From an uncultured Aquincola sp. (GTDB taxonomy: Bacteria > Pseudomonadota > Gammaproteobacteria > Burkholderiales > Burkholderiaceae), in NCBI GenBank assembly GCA_937883885.1, contig CAKZXL010000119.1:1-5938 (forward strand): a DNA stretch of 5,938 nucleotides, given 5' to 3'. Made by a program: the position numbers and the translations under genes. Shown here piece by piece: positions 1 through 5,544 of this stretch (position 1 is the first letter of the stretch; every line of letters begins with the position of its first letter). The notes beneath the pieces were generated by a model. It was not told the origin of the DNA, made no database searches, and saw only the letters and a list, made by a program, of their open reading frames with translations.

Positions 1-611
1 GCACCCAGAATGCCGCGCGTCTCGTCCGTCAGCGGCAGCAGGTTCACCACCACCTCGGCCTCGGCCAGCAGCGGTGCCAGCGGCACCCCACGACGCCAGC
101 CGCTCACCGGGTAGCCCAGCGCCTGCAGCCGCGCCGCCGCGGTGCGGCCCATCTCGCCCTGGCCCAGCACCAGCACCTTCACCTCATCGGCGCGGCGTTG
201 CGGCAGGGCGTGCCACAGGCCGGCCTGCTGCTGGCGGGCGTAGTCGTAGAAACGGCGGTGCAGGCTCAGCACCGCCCACACCGCGGTCTCGGCCATCGCG
301 GCATTCATCGCCGGATCGACCATGCGGGCGATGGGCACGCCGGTGGGCAAGCTGTCGTCGCGCATCAGGCGGTCGACGCCCGCCCACAAGCTCTGGATGA
401 AACGCAGCCGCGGCAGGCCTTGCAGCCGGCCGGGCGGCGGGTTGGCCACCACGGCCACCTCGATCTCGTCGGCGGGGTAGGCCTCGTCGTCGCGCCACCA
501 GCGCGCCTCGGGCATCGCGGCCTGCAGGTGGGCCAGCCAGTCGTCGCGGTCGGCGGCGCTGAAGCTGCCGGTCAGCAGCACCTGCAGCGGCGCGGTGGGG
601 GTGGCGCTCAT
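1..611 (-). CDS. ghrA: Glyoxylate/hydroxypyruvate reductase A-type 2-hydroxyacid dehydrogenase (3' end outside window)
   Basis: Reads leftward off the window edge; 203 complete codons are visible of a family about 310 residues long. The family reduces glyoxylate and hydroxypyruvate to glycolate and glycerate with NAD(P)H in the cytoplasm. Seen: an N-terminal substrate-domain half with the GhrA-type FIQSLWAGVDRL segment (residues 71-82), MVDPAMNAAMAETAVWAVL (97-115), a Rossmann glycine motif VLGQGEMG (148-155), and VVNLLPLTDETRGIL (188-202). The catalytic Arg, Glu and His expected nearer the C-terminus lie outside the window. The ATG at 611 overlaps the pncC stop as ATGA, indicating translational coupling; there is no clear separate ribosome-binding site. 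Odd point: the stretch after the second Rossmann strand (residues 171-185) looks about 12 residues shorter than in E. coli GhrA as I remember it, which may affect cofactor preference. The GhrA assignment is firm at subfamily level; true substrate is inferred. Confidence 0.88.
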   Translation of the reverse strand, partial: MSATPTAPLQVLLTGSFSAADRDDWLAHLQAAMPEARWWRDDEAYPADEIEVAVVANPPPGRLQGLPRLRFIQSLWAGVDRLMRDDSLPTGVPIARMVDPAMNAAMAETAVWAVLSLHRRFYDYARQQQAGLWHALPQRRADEVKVLVLGQGEMGRTAAARLQALGYPVSGWRRGVPLAPLLAEAEVVVNLLPLTDETRGILG

Positions 612-1099
612 GCGGCCGCCGACTGCAGCAGCCGCTGCAGCGCCTGTACCACCGTCTGCGCGCGCACCGCGCGGCGGTCGCCGCCCAGCTGCAGCAGCTC
701 GGGCCGCGCCGCCTCGCCGCGCCGCGCGATGGCCAGCCACACCGTGCCCACCGGCTTGCCCGGCACCGCGCCGCCCGGCCCGGCGATGCCGGTGACGGCG
801 ACGGCCAGGTCGGCCCGCGCATGGGCCAGCGCGCCCTCGGCCATCGCCGCCGCCACCTCGCGGCTGACGGCGCCATGGGCGGCGATGAGGGCGGCGGGCA
901 CGCCCAGCAGCTCGGTCTTGGCCTCGTTGCTGTAGGTGACGAAGCCGCGCTCGAACCAGTCGCTGGAGCCGGCCACCGCGGTGCAGGCCGCGGCGATCAG
1001 CCCGCCGGTGCAGCTTTCGGCGCTGGCCATGCGCAGGCCGCGCGCGCGCAGCGCTTCGGCCAGTTGCAGCACCTGGGGTTCGACGTCGCTCACATCCAT
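608..1099 (-). CDS. pncC: Nicotinamide-nucleotide amidase, CinA C-terminal-domain protein (PncC)
   Basis: A 163-residue cytoplasmic enzyme that hydrolyses nicotinamide mononucleotide to nicotinate mononucleotide and ammonia, recycling NMN into NAD synthesis. It is the stand-alone CinA C-terminal domain, the same size as E. coli PncC, without the N-terminal MoeA-like domain of full-length CinA. Seen: ASAESCTGG (residues 25-33, with the conserved Ser29), AGSSDWFERGFVTYSNEAK (43-61), TGIAGPGG (103-110), KPVGTV (115-120) and a GDRRAVR motif near residue 140. The start at 1099 follows a purine-rich GGAAGG (1110-1115) by 10 nt and lies inside the end of pgpA, a 10-nt overlap. Its TGA overlaps the ghrA start. 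Longer upstream starts in the same frame would run through pgpA and are not supported. The older name CinA implies competence, but a competence role is not indicated for this short form. Confidence 0.94.
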   Translation of the reverse strand: MDVSDVEPQVLQLAEALRARGLRMASAESCTGGLIAAACTAVAGSSDWFERGFVTYSNEAKTELLGVPAALIAAHGAVSREVAAAMAEGALAHARADLAVAVTGIAGPGGAVPGKPVGTVWLAIARRGEAARPELLQLGGDRRAVRAQTVVQALQRLLQSAAA

Positions 1100-1635
1100 G
1101 ACACCACCGCCTTCCACAGCGCGATCACCAGCAGCGCGCACAGCGCCGCCACCAGGTCGTCGATCATGATGCCGAAGCCGGCACGCCAGCCGGGCAGCGC
1201 GCCGGCCGGCGACTTGAAGCGCCGGTCGGCCCAACGCACCGGGCCGGGCTTGACCATGTCGAAGAAGCGGAACAGCACGAAGGCCACCGCCTGGCCCGGC
1301 AAGCCCGCCGGCATGATGAGCCACAGCATGATCCAGAAGGCCACCACCTCGTCCCAGACGATGGCGCCGGGGTCGGCGGTGCGCAGCTCGCGCGCGGTGC
1401 GGGTGCAGGCCCACCAGCCCACCAGCAGGCCGGCGCCGATCACCCCTGCCCACTGCGCCTCGGTGAGCCACAGGTTCAGCACCAGGAAGGCCAGCCAAGC
1501 CCACAAGGTGCCCACGGTGCCGGGCGCCAGCGGCGACAGGCCGCTGCCGAAGCCGAGCGCGATCCAGGCATGCGGCCGCGGCAGCATGAAGCGGGCGGTG
1601 GCGCGCTGCGGCGCGGCGGGGGCGGTGTCGGTCAT
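1090..1635 (-). CDS. pgpA: Phosphatidylglycerophosphatase A
   Basis: A 181-residue inner-membrane enzyme that removes the phosphate from phosphatidylglycerol phosphate, the last step of phosphatidylglycerol synthesis. Seen: GFGSGLSPLAPGTVGTL (residues 28-44), the acidic DPGAIVWDEVVAFW motif (88-101), FFDMVKPGPVRWADRR (124-139) and GIMIDDLVAAL (155-165). These are the characteristic PgpA motifs, with the Asp/Glu residues thought to bind metal. Hydrophobic stretches at about 46-57, 64-76, 98-122 and 161-175 fit membrane segments. The length is normal for the family (about 170-180). The ATG at 1635 overlaps the thiL stop as ATGA, and the 3' end overlaps pncC, so the three genes are probably translationally coupled. 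The thiL-pgpA pairing is common in proteobacteria. Confidence 0.96.
   Translation of the reverse strand: MTDTAPAAPQRATARFMLPRPHAWIALGFGSGLSPLAPGTVGTLWAWLAFLVLNLWLTEAQWAGVIGAGLLVGWWACTRTARELRTADPGAIVWDEVVAFWIMLWLIMPAGLPGQAVAFVLFRFFDMVKPGPVRWADRRFKSPAGALPGWRAGFGIMIDDLVAALCALLVIALWKAVVSWM
1110..1115 (-). promoter_or_regulatory. Ribosome-binding site of pncC
   Basis: On the minus strand this reads GGAAGG, 10 nt before the ATG at 1099, inside the last codons of pgpA. It is the clearest Shine-Dalgarno-like sequence in the leftward operon and supports the 1099 start. Confidence 0.5.
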
Positions 1636-2591
1636 GTCTTGAAGTGGTCGAACGAAGCCAGCCCGTGGTCCACCGGGCGGCCGGCGGCGTCCACCACGCG
1701 CAGGCCAGGCCCGGCCTGGATGTGGCCGACGCAGGTGACGGCAACGCCCGCAGCGCGGCCCGCCGCCTGCACCGCGGCCGCAGCAGCGGCGGGGGCGGTG
1801 AACACCAGCTCGTAGTCGTCGCCGCCGGCCAGCGTGCATTGGCGCTGCACCGCCAGCGGCTGCGCGGCCAGCACCGCGCTGCGGGGCAGCGCATCGGCAT
1901 CGAGCTGCGCGCCCACGCCCGAGCGCTTCAGGATGTGGCCCAGGTCGCCCAGCAGGCCGTCGCTGATGTCGGCCGCCGCGCTGGCCACGCCCTGCAGTGC
2001 CTGGCCCAGCGCCACGCGCGGCGTGGGCTGCTCCATGGCCTGGCGCACCTGCTCGAAGGCGTCGCCCGCCAGCGGCAGCGTGCCACGAAAGACTTCCAGC
2101 GCCAGCCGCGCATCGCCCAGCGTGCCGCTGATCCACAGCTGGTCGCCGGGCCGCGCGCCTGAGCGCAGCAGCGCCCGGCCCGGCGGCACTTCGCCGAACA
2201 CGGTGATGCTGATGTTGAGCGGGCCAGCTGTGGTGTCGCCGCCCACCAGCTCGATGCCATGCGCATCGGCCAGCGCGAACAGGCCGCGCGAGAAGCCGGC
2301 CAGGAAGGCTTCGTCCACCCGCGGCAGCGCCAGCGACAAGGTAAAGGCCAGCGGCCGCGCGCCACAGGCCGCCAGGTCGGACAGGTTGACCGCCAGCGAC
2401 TTGTGGCCCAGCCGCTCGGGTGCCACGGTGCTGAGGAAGTGGCGGCCCTCCACCAGCATGTCGGTGGAGATGGCCAGCTGCATGCCGGGCGTGGGCGCCA
2501 CCAGCGCGCAGTCGTCGCCGATGCCCAGCACCGCGCGGCCGCCGGGGCGGTCGAAGTAGTGGTGGATGAGGTCGAACTCGCCGAGCGCCAT
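1632..2591 (-). CDS. thiL: Thiamine-monophosphate kinase
   Basis: A 319-residue cytoplasmic enzyme of the PurM/ThiL ATP-dependent superfamily. It phosphorylates thiamine monophosphate to thiamine diphosphate, the active cofactor. Seen in order: the N-terminal GEFDLI (residues 4-9), GIGDDCA (23-29), STDMLVEGRHF (42-52), AVNLSDLAACGARP (67-80), ELVGGDTTAGP (114-124), ISGTLGDA (154-161), ADISDGLLGDL (207-217) and AGGDDYELVF (255-264). The Asp-rich motifs are those that bind Mg-ATP and substrate. Length matches E. coli ThiL (325). The ATG at 2591 is 5 nt after the response-regulator stop; a GGTGA that includes that stop codon sits 5 nt upstream and can act as ribosome-binding site, implying coupling to the regulator gene. 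An alanine-rich run lies at about 267-282. No defect is visible. Confidence 0.97.
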   Translation of the reverse strand: MALGEFDLIHHYFDRPGGRAVLGIGDDCALVAPTPGMQLAISTDMLVEGRHFLSTVAPERLGHKSLAVNLSDLAACGARPLAFTLSLALPRVDEAFLAGFSRGLFALADAHGIELVGGDTTAGPLNISITVFGEVPPGRALLRSGARPGDQLWISGTLGDARLALEVFRGTLPLAGDAFEQVRQAMEQPTPRVALGQALQGVASAAADISDGLLGDLGHILKRSGVGAQLDADALPRSAVLAAQPLAVQRQCTLAGGDDYELVFTAPAAAAAAVQAAGRAAGVAVTCVGHIQAGPGLRVVDAAGRPVDHGLASFDHFKT

Positions 2592-2596
2592 GCCGG

Positions 2597-3301
2597 TCAC
2601 CGCGCGGCCGGCGGCGCGGCGGGCGGCACCGGCGCCGCTTCGATGGCAGCGTCGCGCAGCAGGTTGGCCAGCTCGACGGCGGACTTCACTTCCATCTTCT
2701 CGAACACGCGGGCGCGGTGCACTTCCACCGTGCGCACGCTGATGTTCAGCGCATCGGCGATCAGCTTGTTGGGCCGGCCTTCGATCACCAGCCGCATCAC
2801 CTCGCGCTCGCGCTCGGTGAGTTCGGCCAGCGCCTTGCGCAGCCCGTCGTGGCTGCGGCGGCGCTCGATGGCGGCGGCGCTGATCTCCAGCGCCTTGACG
2901 ATGCGGTCGACCAGCGCGTTGTCGGAGAACGGCTTTTCGACGAAGTCGAAGGCGCCTTGCTTGACCGCCGCCACCGCGGTGGGCACGTCGCCGTGGCCGG
3001 TGAGAAAGACCACCGGCAGCGCGTCCAGCCGGCCCAGCTCGGTCAGCCGCTCGAACAGTGCCAGGCCGCTTTCGCCGGGCATGCGCACGTCCAGCAACAG
3101 GCACGAGGGCGCGGTGGGCCAGGCGCCGCCGTGCTGGCGCCATTGGGCGTCCAGAAAGGCGTCGAAGGCTTCGGCGCTGGCAAAGCCCTCGGACAGCAGC
3201 CGGCGCGAGCGCAGCAGCCAGGCCAGGGCGTCGCGCACCACGTCCTCGTCGTCGACGAGGTAGACCATCGGCAGGCCGAGCGAAGCAGGCAGGGTGAGCA
3301 T
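2597..3301 (-). CDS. FixJ/DctR-type response regulator (receiver + LuxR-type HTH)
   Basis: A 234-residue cytoplasmic transcription regulator, the presumed partner of the adjacent kinase. Receiver domain (about 12-135): acidic pocket VDDED (16-20), phosphoacceptor Asp71 in LLLDVRMPG, Thr101 in FLTGHGDVPTAV, and Lys123 in FVEKPF. The GHGDVP/FVEKPF wording is typical of the FixJ group. The output domain is a LuxR/GerE helix-turn-helix starting at LTEREREVM (161-169), with the recognition-helix region ISVRTVEVHRARVFEKM (187-203). The tail is proline/alanine-rich (222-234). The segment between the second helix and the phospho-Asp strand (about 46-67) is some 10 residues longer than in S. meliloti FixJ as recalled. 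The ATG at 3301 was chosen as the start 28 nt after the kinase stop; the ATG at 3268 (MVYLVDDED) is a tighter alternative, and neither has a good ribosome-binding site. It resembles C4-dicarboxylate regulators of the DctR type, but the target genes are inferred only. Confidence 0.93.
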   Translation of the reverse strand: MLTLPASLGLPMVYLVDDEDVVRDALAWLLRSRRLLSEGFASAEAFDAFLDAQWRQHGGAWPTAPSCLLLDVRMPGESGLALFERLTELGRLDALPVVFLTGHGDVPTAVAAVKQGAFDFVEKPFSDNALVDRIVKALEISAAAIERRRSHDGLRKALAELTEREREVMRLVIEGRPNKLIADALNISVRTVEVHRARVFEKMEVKSAVELANLLRDAAIEAAPVPPAAPPAAR

Positions 3302-3329
3302 GGGGTCGGGCAACACGTTGGCCGCGATG

Positions 3330-5402
3330 CTACCCCGGCGCTTCGGCCCCGGCGGTGCTAGCGTCGCTGCGCTGGCGCGCCGGGTCGGTGGCCGGCAGCG
3401 TGAACAGGAACTCGGTGCCGCGCTGCGGCCGGCCCTGGCCGTCGGTGCAGGCATGGAAGTCCAGTGCGCCGCCGTGCTGCTCGATCACCGTGCGGCACAG
3501 GCTCAGCCCCAGGCCCATGCCTTCGCTGCGGGTGGTGAAAAACGGTGTGAACAGGCGCGCCGCCACCTCGGGCGCGATGCCGGGGCCGGCGTCGATCACG
3601 CTGAAGCTCACCCAGCGGCCCTCGGCCTGGCGCACGCGCAGGGTGAGCACCCGCTCGGCCAGCGGCGTGCTGCTTTCCATCGCCTGGATGCCGTTGCGGG
3701 TGAGGTTGAGCAGCACCTGCTCGACCATCGTGCGGTCGGCCAGCACACGCGGCGGCGGCGTGGGAATGTCCAGCTCGATGCGGGTGCCGCTCTTGCGCGC
3801 CTGCAGCCGCACCAGCGGCATCACCGCGTCGATCAGCTGCGAGGCCGAGATCGCCTCGCGCGCCTGTTCGCGGCGGCGCACGAAGTCGTGCACGCTCTTG
3901 ATCACGCGGCCGGCGCGCTCGGCCTGCTCGGCGATGCGCGTCAGGCCCTGCTTGAGCATGCCCAGGGTCTGGCCGTCGGGCTCCTGCAGCAGGTTGAGCG
4001 AACCGGTGGCGTAGCTGGCGATGGCAGCCAGCGGCTGGTTGAGCTCATGGCTGAGCAGCGAGGCCATCTCGCCCACGGTGGCCAGGCGGGCGGTGGCCTG
4101 CAGCCGGTCCTGCTGCTGGCGCGAGAGTTCTTCCACCCGGCGCTGGGCGCTCATGTCCAGCACCGCGCTCATCCAGCCCTTTTGCTTGCCGACGTTGTCC
4201 ACCAGCGGGGCCTCGTAGATCATCACCGGGAAGCGCTCGCCGCTCTTGCGCATGAACTCGGTCTCGAAGCCCTGCTGGATGTCGCCGCGGTCGCGCACCG
4301 AACCCAGCCGCGCACGCTGGCGCACGCTGTACTCGTCCACGCGGTCGGTGGGCCAGTAGGCGGGCGGGTTGGTGTTCATCAACTCATCGGCGCCAAAGCC
4401 CACCATCGTGCAGAAGGCCGGGTTCACGTAGGTGATGCGGCCTTCCATGTCGCGCGCGCGCAGGCCGGTGATGAGCGAGTCCTCCATCGCCTTGCGGAAG
4501 GCCAGTGCCTCGGCCAGCGCCGCTTCGGCCCGCGCGCGCTTGCGCACGTCGCGCAACAGCAGCAGCACCACCGCGAACAAGGCCAGCGACAGGCCCAGCA
4601 CCAGCGCGGTCGCCAGGTTGGGAATGACGCGCGGGCTGCCTTCGGCGCTGTCGATGCGCAGCACCAGCGAGCTGCCGGGCAGGTCCAGCACCCGCTGCGC
4701 CTGGTACACGCCGGCGCCGCGCGGCACGCCGGCACGGGCCAGCCGAGTGCCGTCGCCTTCCACGAAGGACACCTCGTAGGCGCGCGACTGTTCGGGCGTC
4801 AACGCCTCGTCCAGCAGCGCACCCAAGGCCAGCGTGGTCACCAGGTAGTGCGGCGTGCGGGAGGGGTTGGCGATGGGGATGCACAGGTCCACCACTTCCA
4901 GCCCGGTGCCGCCCATCTGCGGCACGAAGTACGTGCGAGAGAACATCGGCGTGCCGGCGCGCCGGGCGGCATTGCAGGCCAGCTCGGCCTCGATGCCCAT
5001 CGACAGCCGCGGCAGCTGCGTGAAGATGGGCGTGCGGTAGGGCGAATCCACCGCGTCGTCGATCTCAAAGCCGCTGTTGCGCCGCTCGATGCGCAGCAGG
5101 TCGTGGCGGGCGCGCAGCAGCTCGCCGGCATCGGCCCGCCAGCGCTCGGGCGAAGGTTCGTGCCACACCAGGGCCTGCAGGCTTTGCACGCTGCGCTGCA
5201 CATCGCGACGCAGCTCGGCCACCACCTGGCCGGCCAGTTCTTCCACCCGTTCCTGGGCGCGCACGCTTTCGTAGTTGAGCGTGAGCAGCACCAGCAGCGT
5301 CTGCGCCACCAGCAGCAGCGCCACCAGCGTGGCCCACAGCAGCGCCCGCCGAACGCGGCGCGGCGGCCGCCTCAGCAAGAGCGGAAAGCTGCTGGTGGTC
5401 AT
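3330..5402 (-). CDS. Membrane sensor histidine kinase, DctS-like, with periplasmic sensor and PAS domain
   Basis: A 690-residue inner-membrane sensor kinase, numbered from the ATG at 5402; a GTG at 5405 would add one residue and neither has a clear ribosome-binding site. Order: short basic N-terminus; membrane segment 1 (about 20-42); periplasmic sensor of about 220 residues (43-262); membrane segment 2 (about 263-283); signalling helix (284-310); PAS/PAC domain (about 305-422, with [14 protein letters not shown] and FRKSG-like [11 protein letters not shown]); HisKA dimerisation domain with phospho-acceptor His452 in [12 protein letters not shown]; and an ATPase domain with N-box Asn570 ([10 protein letters not shown]), G1 DAGPGI (604-609), F-box TPFFTT and G2 [11 protein letters not shown]. 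No HAMP or attached receiver is seen. The H-box and layout match the DctS/FixL group, whose DctS members sense C4-dicarboxylates. Ligand here is unproven. The periplasmic part has only two cysteines (143 and 174). It forms the head of the leftward operon and pairs with the response regulator downstream. Confidence 0.94.
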   Translation of the reverse strand: MTTSSFPLLLRRPPRRVRRALLWATLVALLLVAQTLLVLLTLNYESVRAQERVEELAGQVVAELRRDVQRSVQSLQALVWHEPSPERWRADAGELLRARHDLLRIERRNSGFEIDDAVDSPYRTPIFTQLPRLSMGIEAELACNAARRAGTPMFSRTYFVPQMGGTGLEVVDLCIPIANPSRTPHYLVTTLALGALLDEALTPEQSRAYEVSFVEGDGTRLARAGVPRGAGVYQAQRVLDLPGSSLVLRIDSAEGSPRVIPNLATALVLGLSLALFAVVLLLLRDVRKRARAEAALAEALAFRKAMEDSLITGLRARDMEGRITYVNPAFCTMVGFGADELMNTNPPAYWPTDRVDEYSVRQRARLGSVRDRGDIQQGFETEFMRKSGERFPVMIYEAPLVDNVGKQKGWMSAVLDMSAQRRVEELSRQQQDRLQATARLATVGEMASLLSHELNQPLAAIASYATGSLNLLQEPDGQTLGMLKQGLTRIAEQAERAGRVIKSVHDFVRRREQAREAISASQLIDAVMPLVRLQARKSGTRIELDIPTPPPRVLADRTMVEQVLLNLTRNGIQAMESSTPLAERVLTLRVRQAEGRWVSFSVIDAGPGIAPEVAARLFTPFFTTRSEGMGLGLSLCRTVIEQHGGALDFHACTDGQGRPQRGTEFLFTLPATDPARQRSDASTAGAEAPG

Positions 5403-5429
5403 CACGGATCAGTATGGTTCAACGCCTGT

Positions 5430-5452
5430 GCAAAAGTGCTACGCAGTTTTGC
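5430..5452. promoter_or_regulatory. Operator-like dyad, copy 1 (GCAAAA-N11-TTTTGC)
   Basis: Perfect 6-bp arms GCAAAA (5430-5435) and TTTTGC (5447-5452), plus an inner TGC/GCA pair (5437-5439 with 5443-5445). It is centred on 5441. Outside the arms, TG (5427-5428) pairs with CA (5454-5455), giving 11 matching pairs of 14 half-site positions. This is long enough and symmetric enough to be a dimeric regulator site. The inner GCTACGCAG loosely resembles FixJ-type sites as I remember them, so the adjacent regulator is a candidate binder. Binding is inference. Confidence 0.5.
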
Positions 5453-5468
5453 GCATCAATGAGATGCG
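5452..5468. repeat. Inverted repeat CGCATC-N5-GATGCG
   Basis: Perfect 6-bp arms CGCATC (5452-5457) and GATGCG (5463-5468) with a 5-nt centre. It abuts dyad copy 1, sharing base 5452. It could be a second protein site, a small hairpin in a maeB leader transcript, or chance. No T-run follows, so it is not a terminator. Confidence 0.35.
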
Positions 5469-5497
5469 TCGCCAGCGCGACACTCGGCGCCCCGGTG

Positions 5498-5520
5498 GGG
5501 GCAAAATCGCTGCCCCTTTT
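5498..5520 (+). terminator. Terminator-like hairpin in the maeB leader (possible attenuator)
   Basis: GGGGCA (5498-5503) pairs with TGCCCC (5511-5516) around a 7-nt loop, and TTTT (5517-5520) follows directly. This is a short GC-rich stem with a T-run in the maeB direction. No gene ends before it on this strand, so if active it would be a leader attenuator. The stem is only 6 bp and the T-run only 4, so it is weak. It uses the same bases as dyad copy 2 and the two pairings exclude each other in RNA. Confidence 0.25.
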
Positions 5521-5523
5521 GCC
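5500..5523. promoter_or_regulatory. Operator-like dyad, copy 2 (GGCAAAA-N10-TTTTGCC)
   Basis: Perfect 7-bp arms GGCAAAA (5500-5506) and TTTTGCC (5517-5523) containing the same GCAAAA/TTTTGC half-sites as the dyad at 5430-5452. The centres are about 70 bp apart and the spacer is one base shorter. It lies 21 nt ahead of the maeB start codon, a position where a bound protein would block rather than recruit polymerase if transcription starts upstream. Function is inference. Confidence 0.42.
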
Positions 5524-5544
5524 GCAACCACGGACTACAAAGCC

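Larger units (their letters stand above)
5403..5544. promoter_or_regulatory. Divergent intergenic region between sensor kinase and maeB
   Basis: The only sizeable non-coding stretch in the window. It must hold the promoter for the rightward maeB and very probably that for the leftward sensor-kinase operon, since both genes start at its edges. It contains several dyads, listed separately. I could not identify a convincing sigma-70 -35/-10 pair in either direction. The best leftward -10-like hexamer is CATACT (complement of 5411-5416), with no good -35 at 17 nt. It is visibly less GC-rich than the flanking genes near 5430-5465, as is usual for promoter DNA. Function is inferred from position. 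Confidence 0.75.

Noticed and set aside
1100..1900. An upstream extension of pncC to a 430-codon protein, which could look like full-length CinA.
   Set aside because: The extra residues are frame-shifted translation of pgpA and thiL and contain no MoeA-like domain; conserved pncC sequence begins just after the ATG at 1099.
198..2559. Several plus-strand open frames of 170-330 codons opposite ghrA, pncC, pgpA and thiL.
   Set aside because: All lie antisense to clearly conserved proteins, have low-complexity Arg/Ala/Gly-rich composition and show no recognisable motif.
2597..2640. A GC-rich repetitive stretch at the end of the regulator gene (GGCGGCG-like units) as a possible repeat element.
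   Set aside because: It encodes the Pro/Ala-rich tail of the regulator in frame and is explained by codon bias, with no regular unit length.
3302..3454. An N-terminal extension of the response regulator in the same frame.
   Set aside because: It overlaps the end of the kinase gene and reads as Pro/Ala/Arg-rich shadow sequence; receiver homology begins only at MVYLVDDED.
5426..5442. A possible sigma-54 promoter on the minus strand (TAGCAC then TTGCA).
   Set aside because: The two elements are separated by only 2 nt instead of the 5 required between the GG/GC-type elements, and the first lacks the consensus GG.
3294..5462. A 722-codon open frame on the plus strand opposite the sensor kinase.
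   Set aside because: Its translation is rich in His, Gln, Ala and Arg with no domain, and it mirrors the kinase codons on the other strand. It is a by-product of high GC and third-position bias, and it would run into the divergent promoter region.
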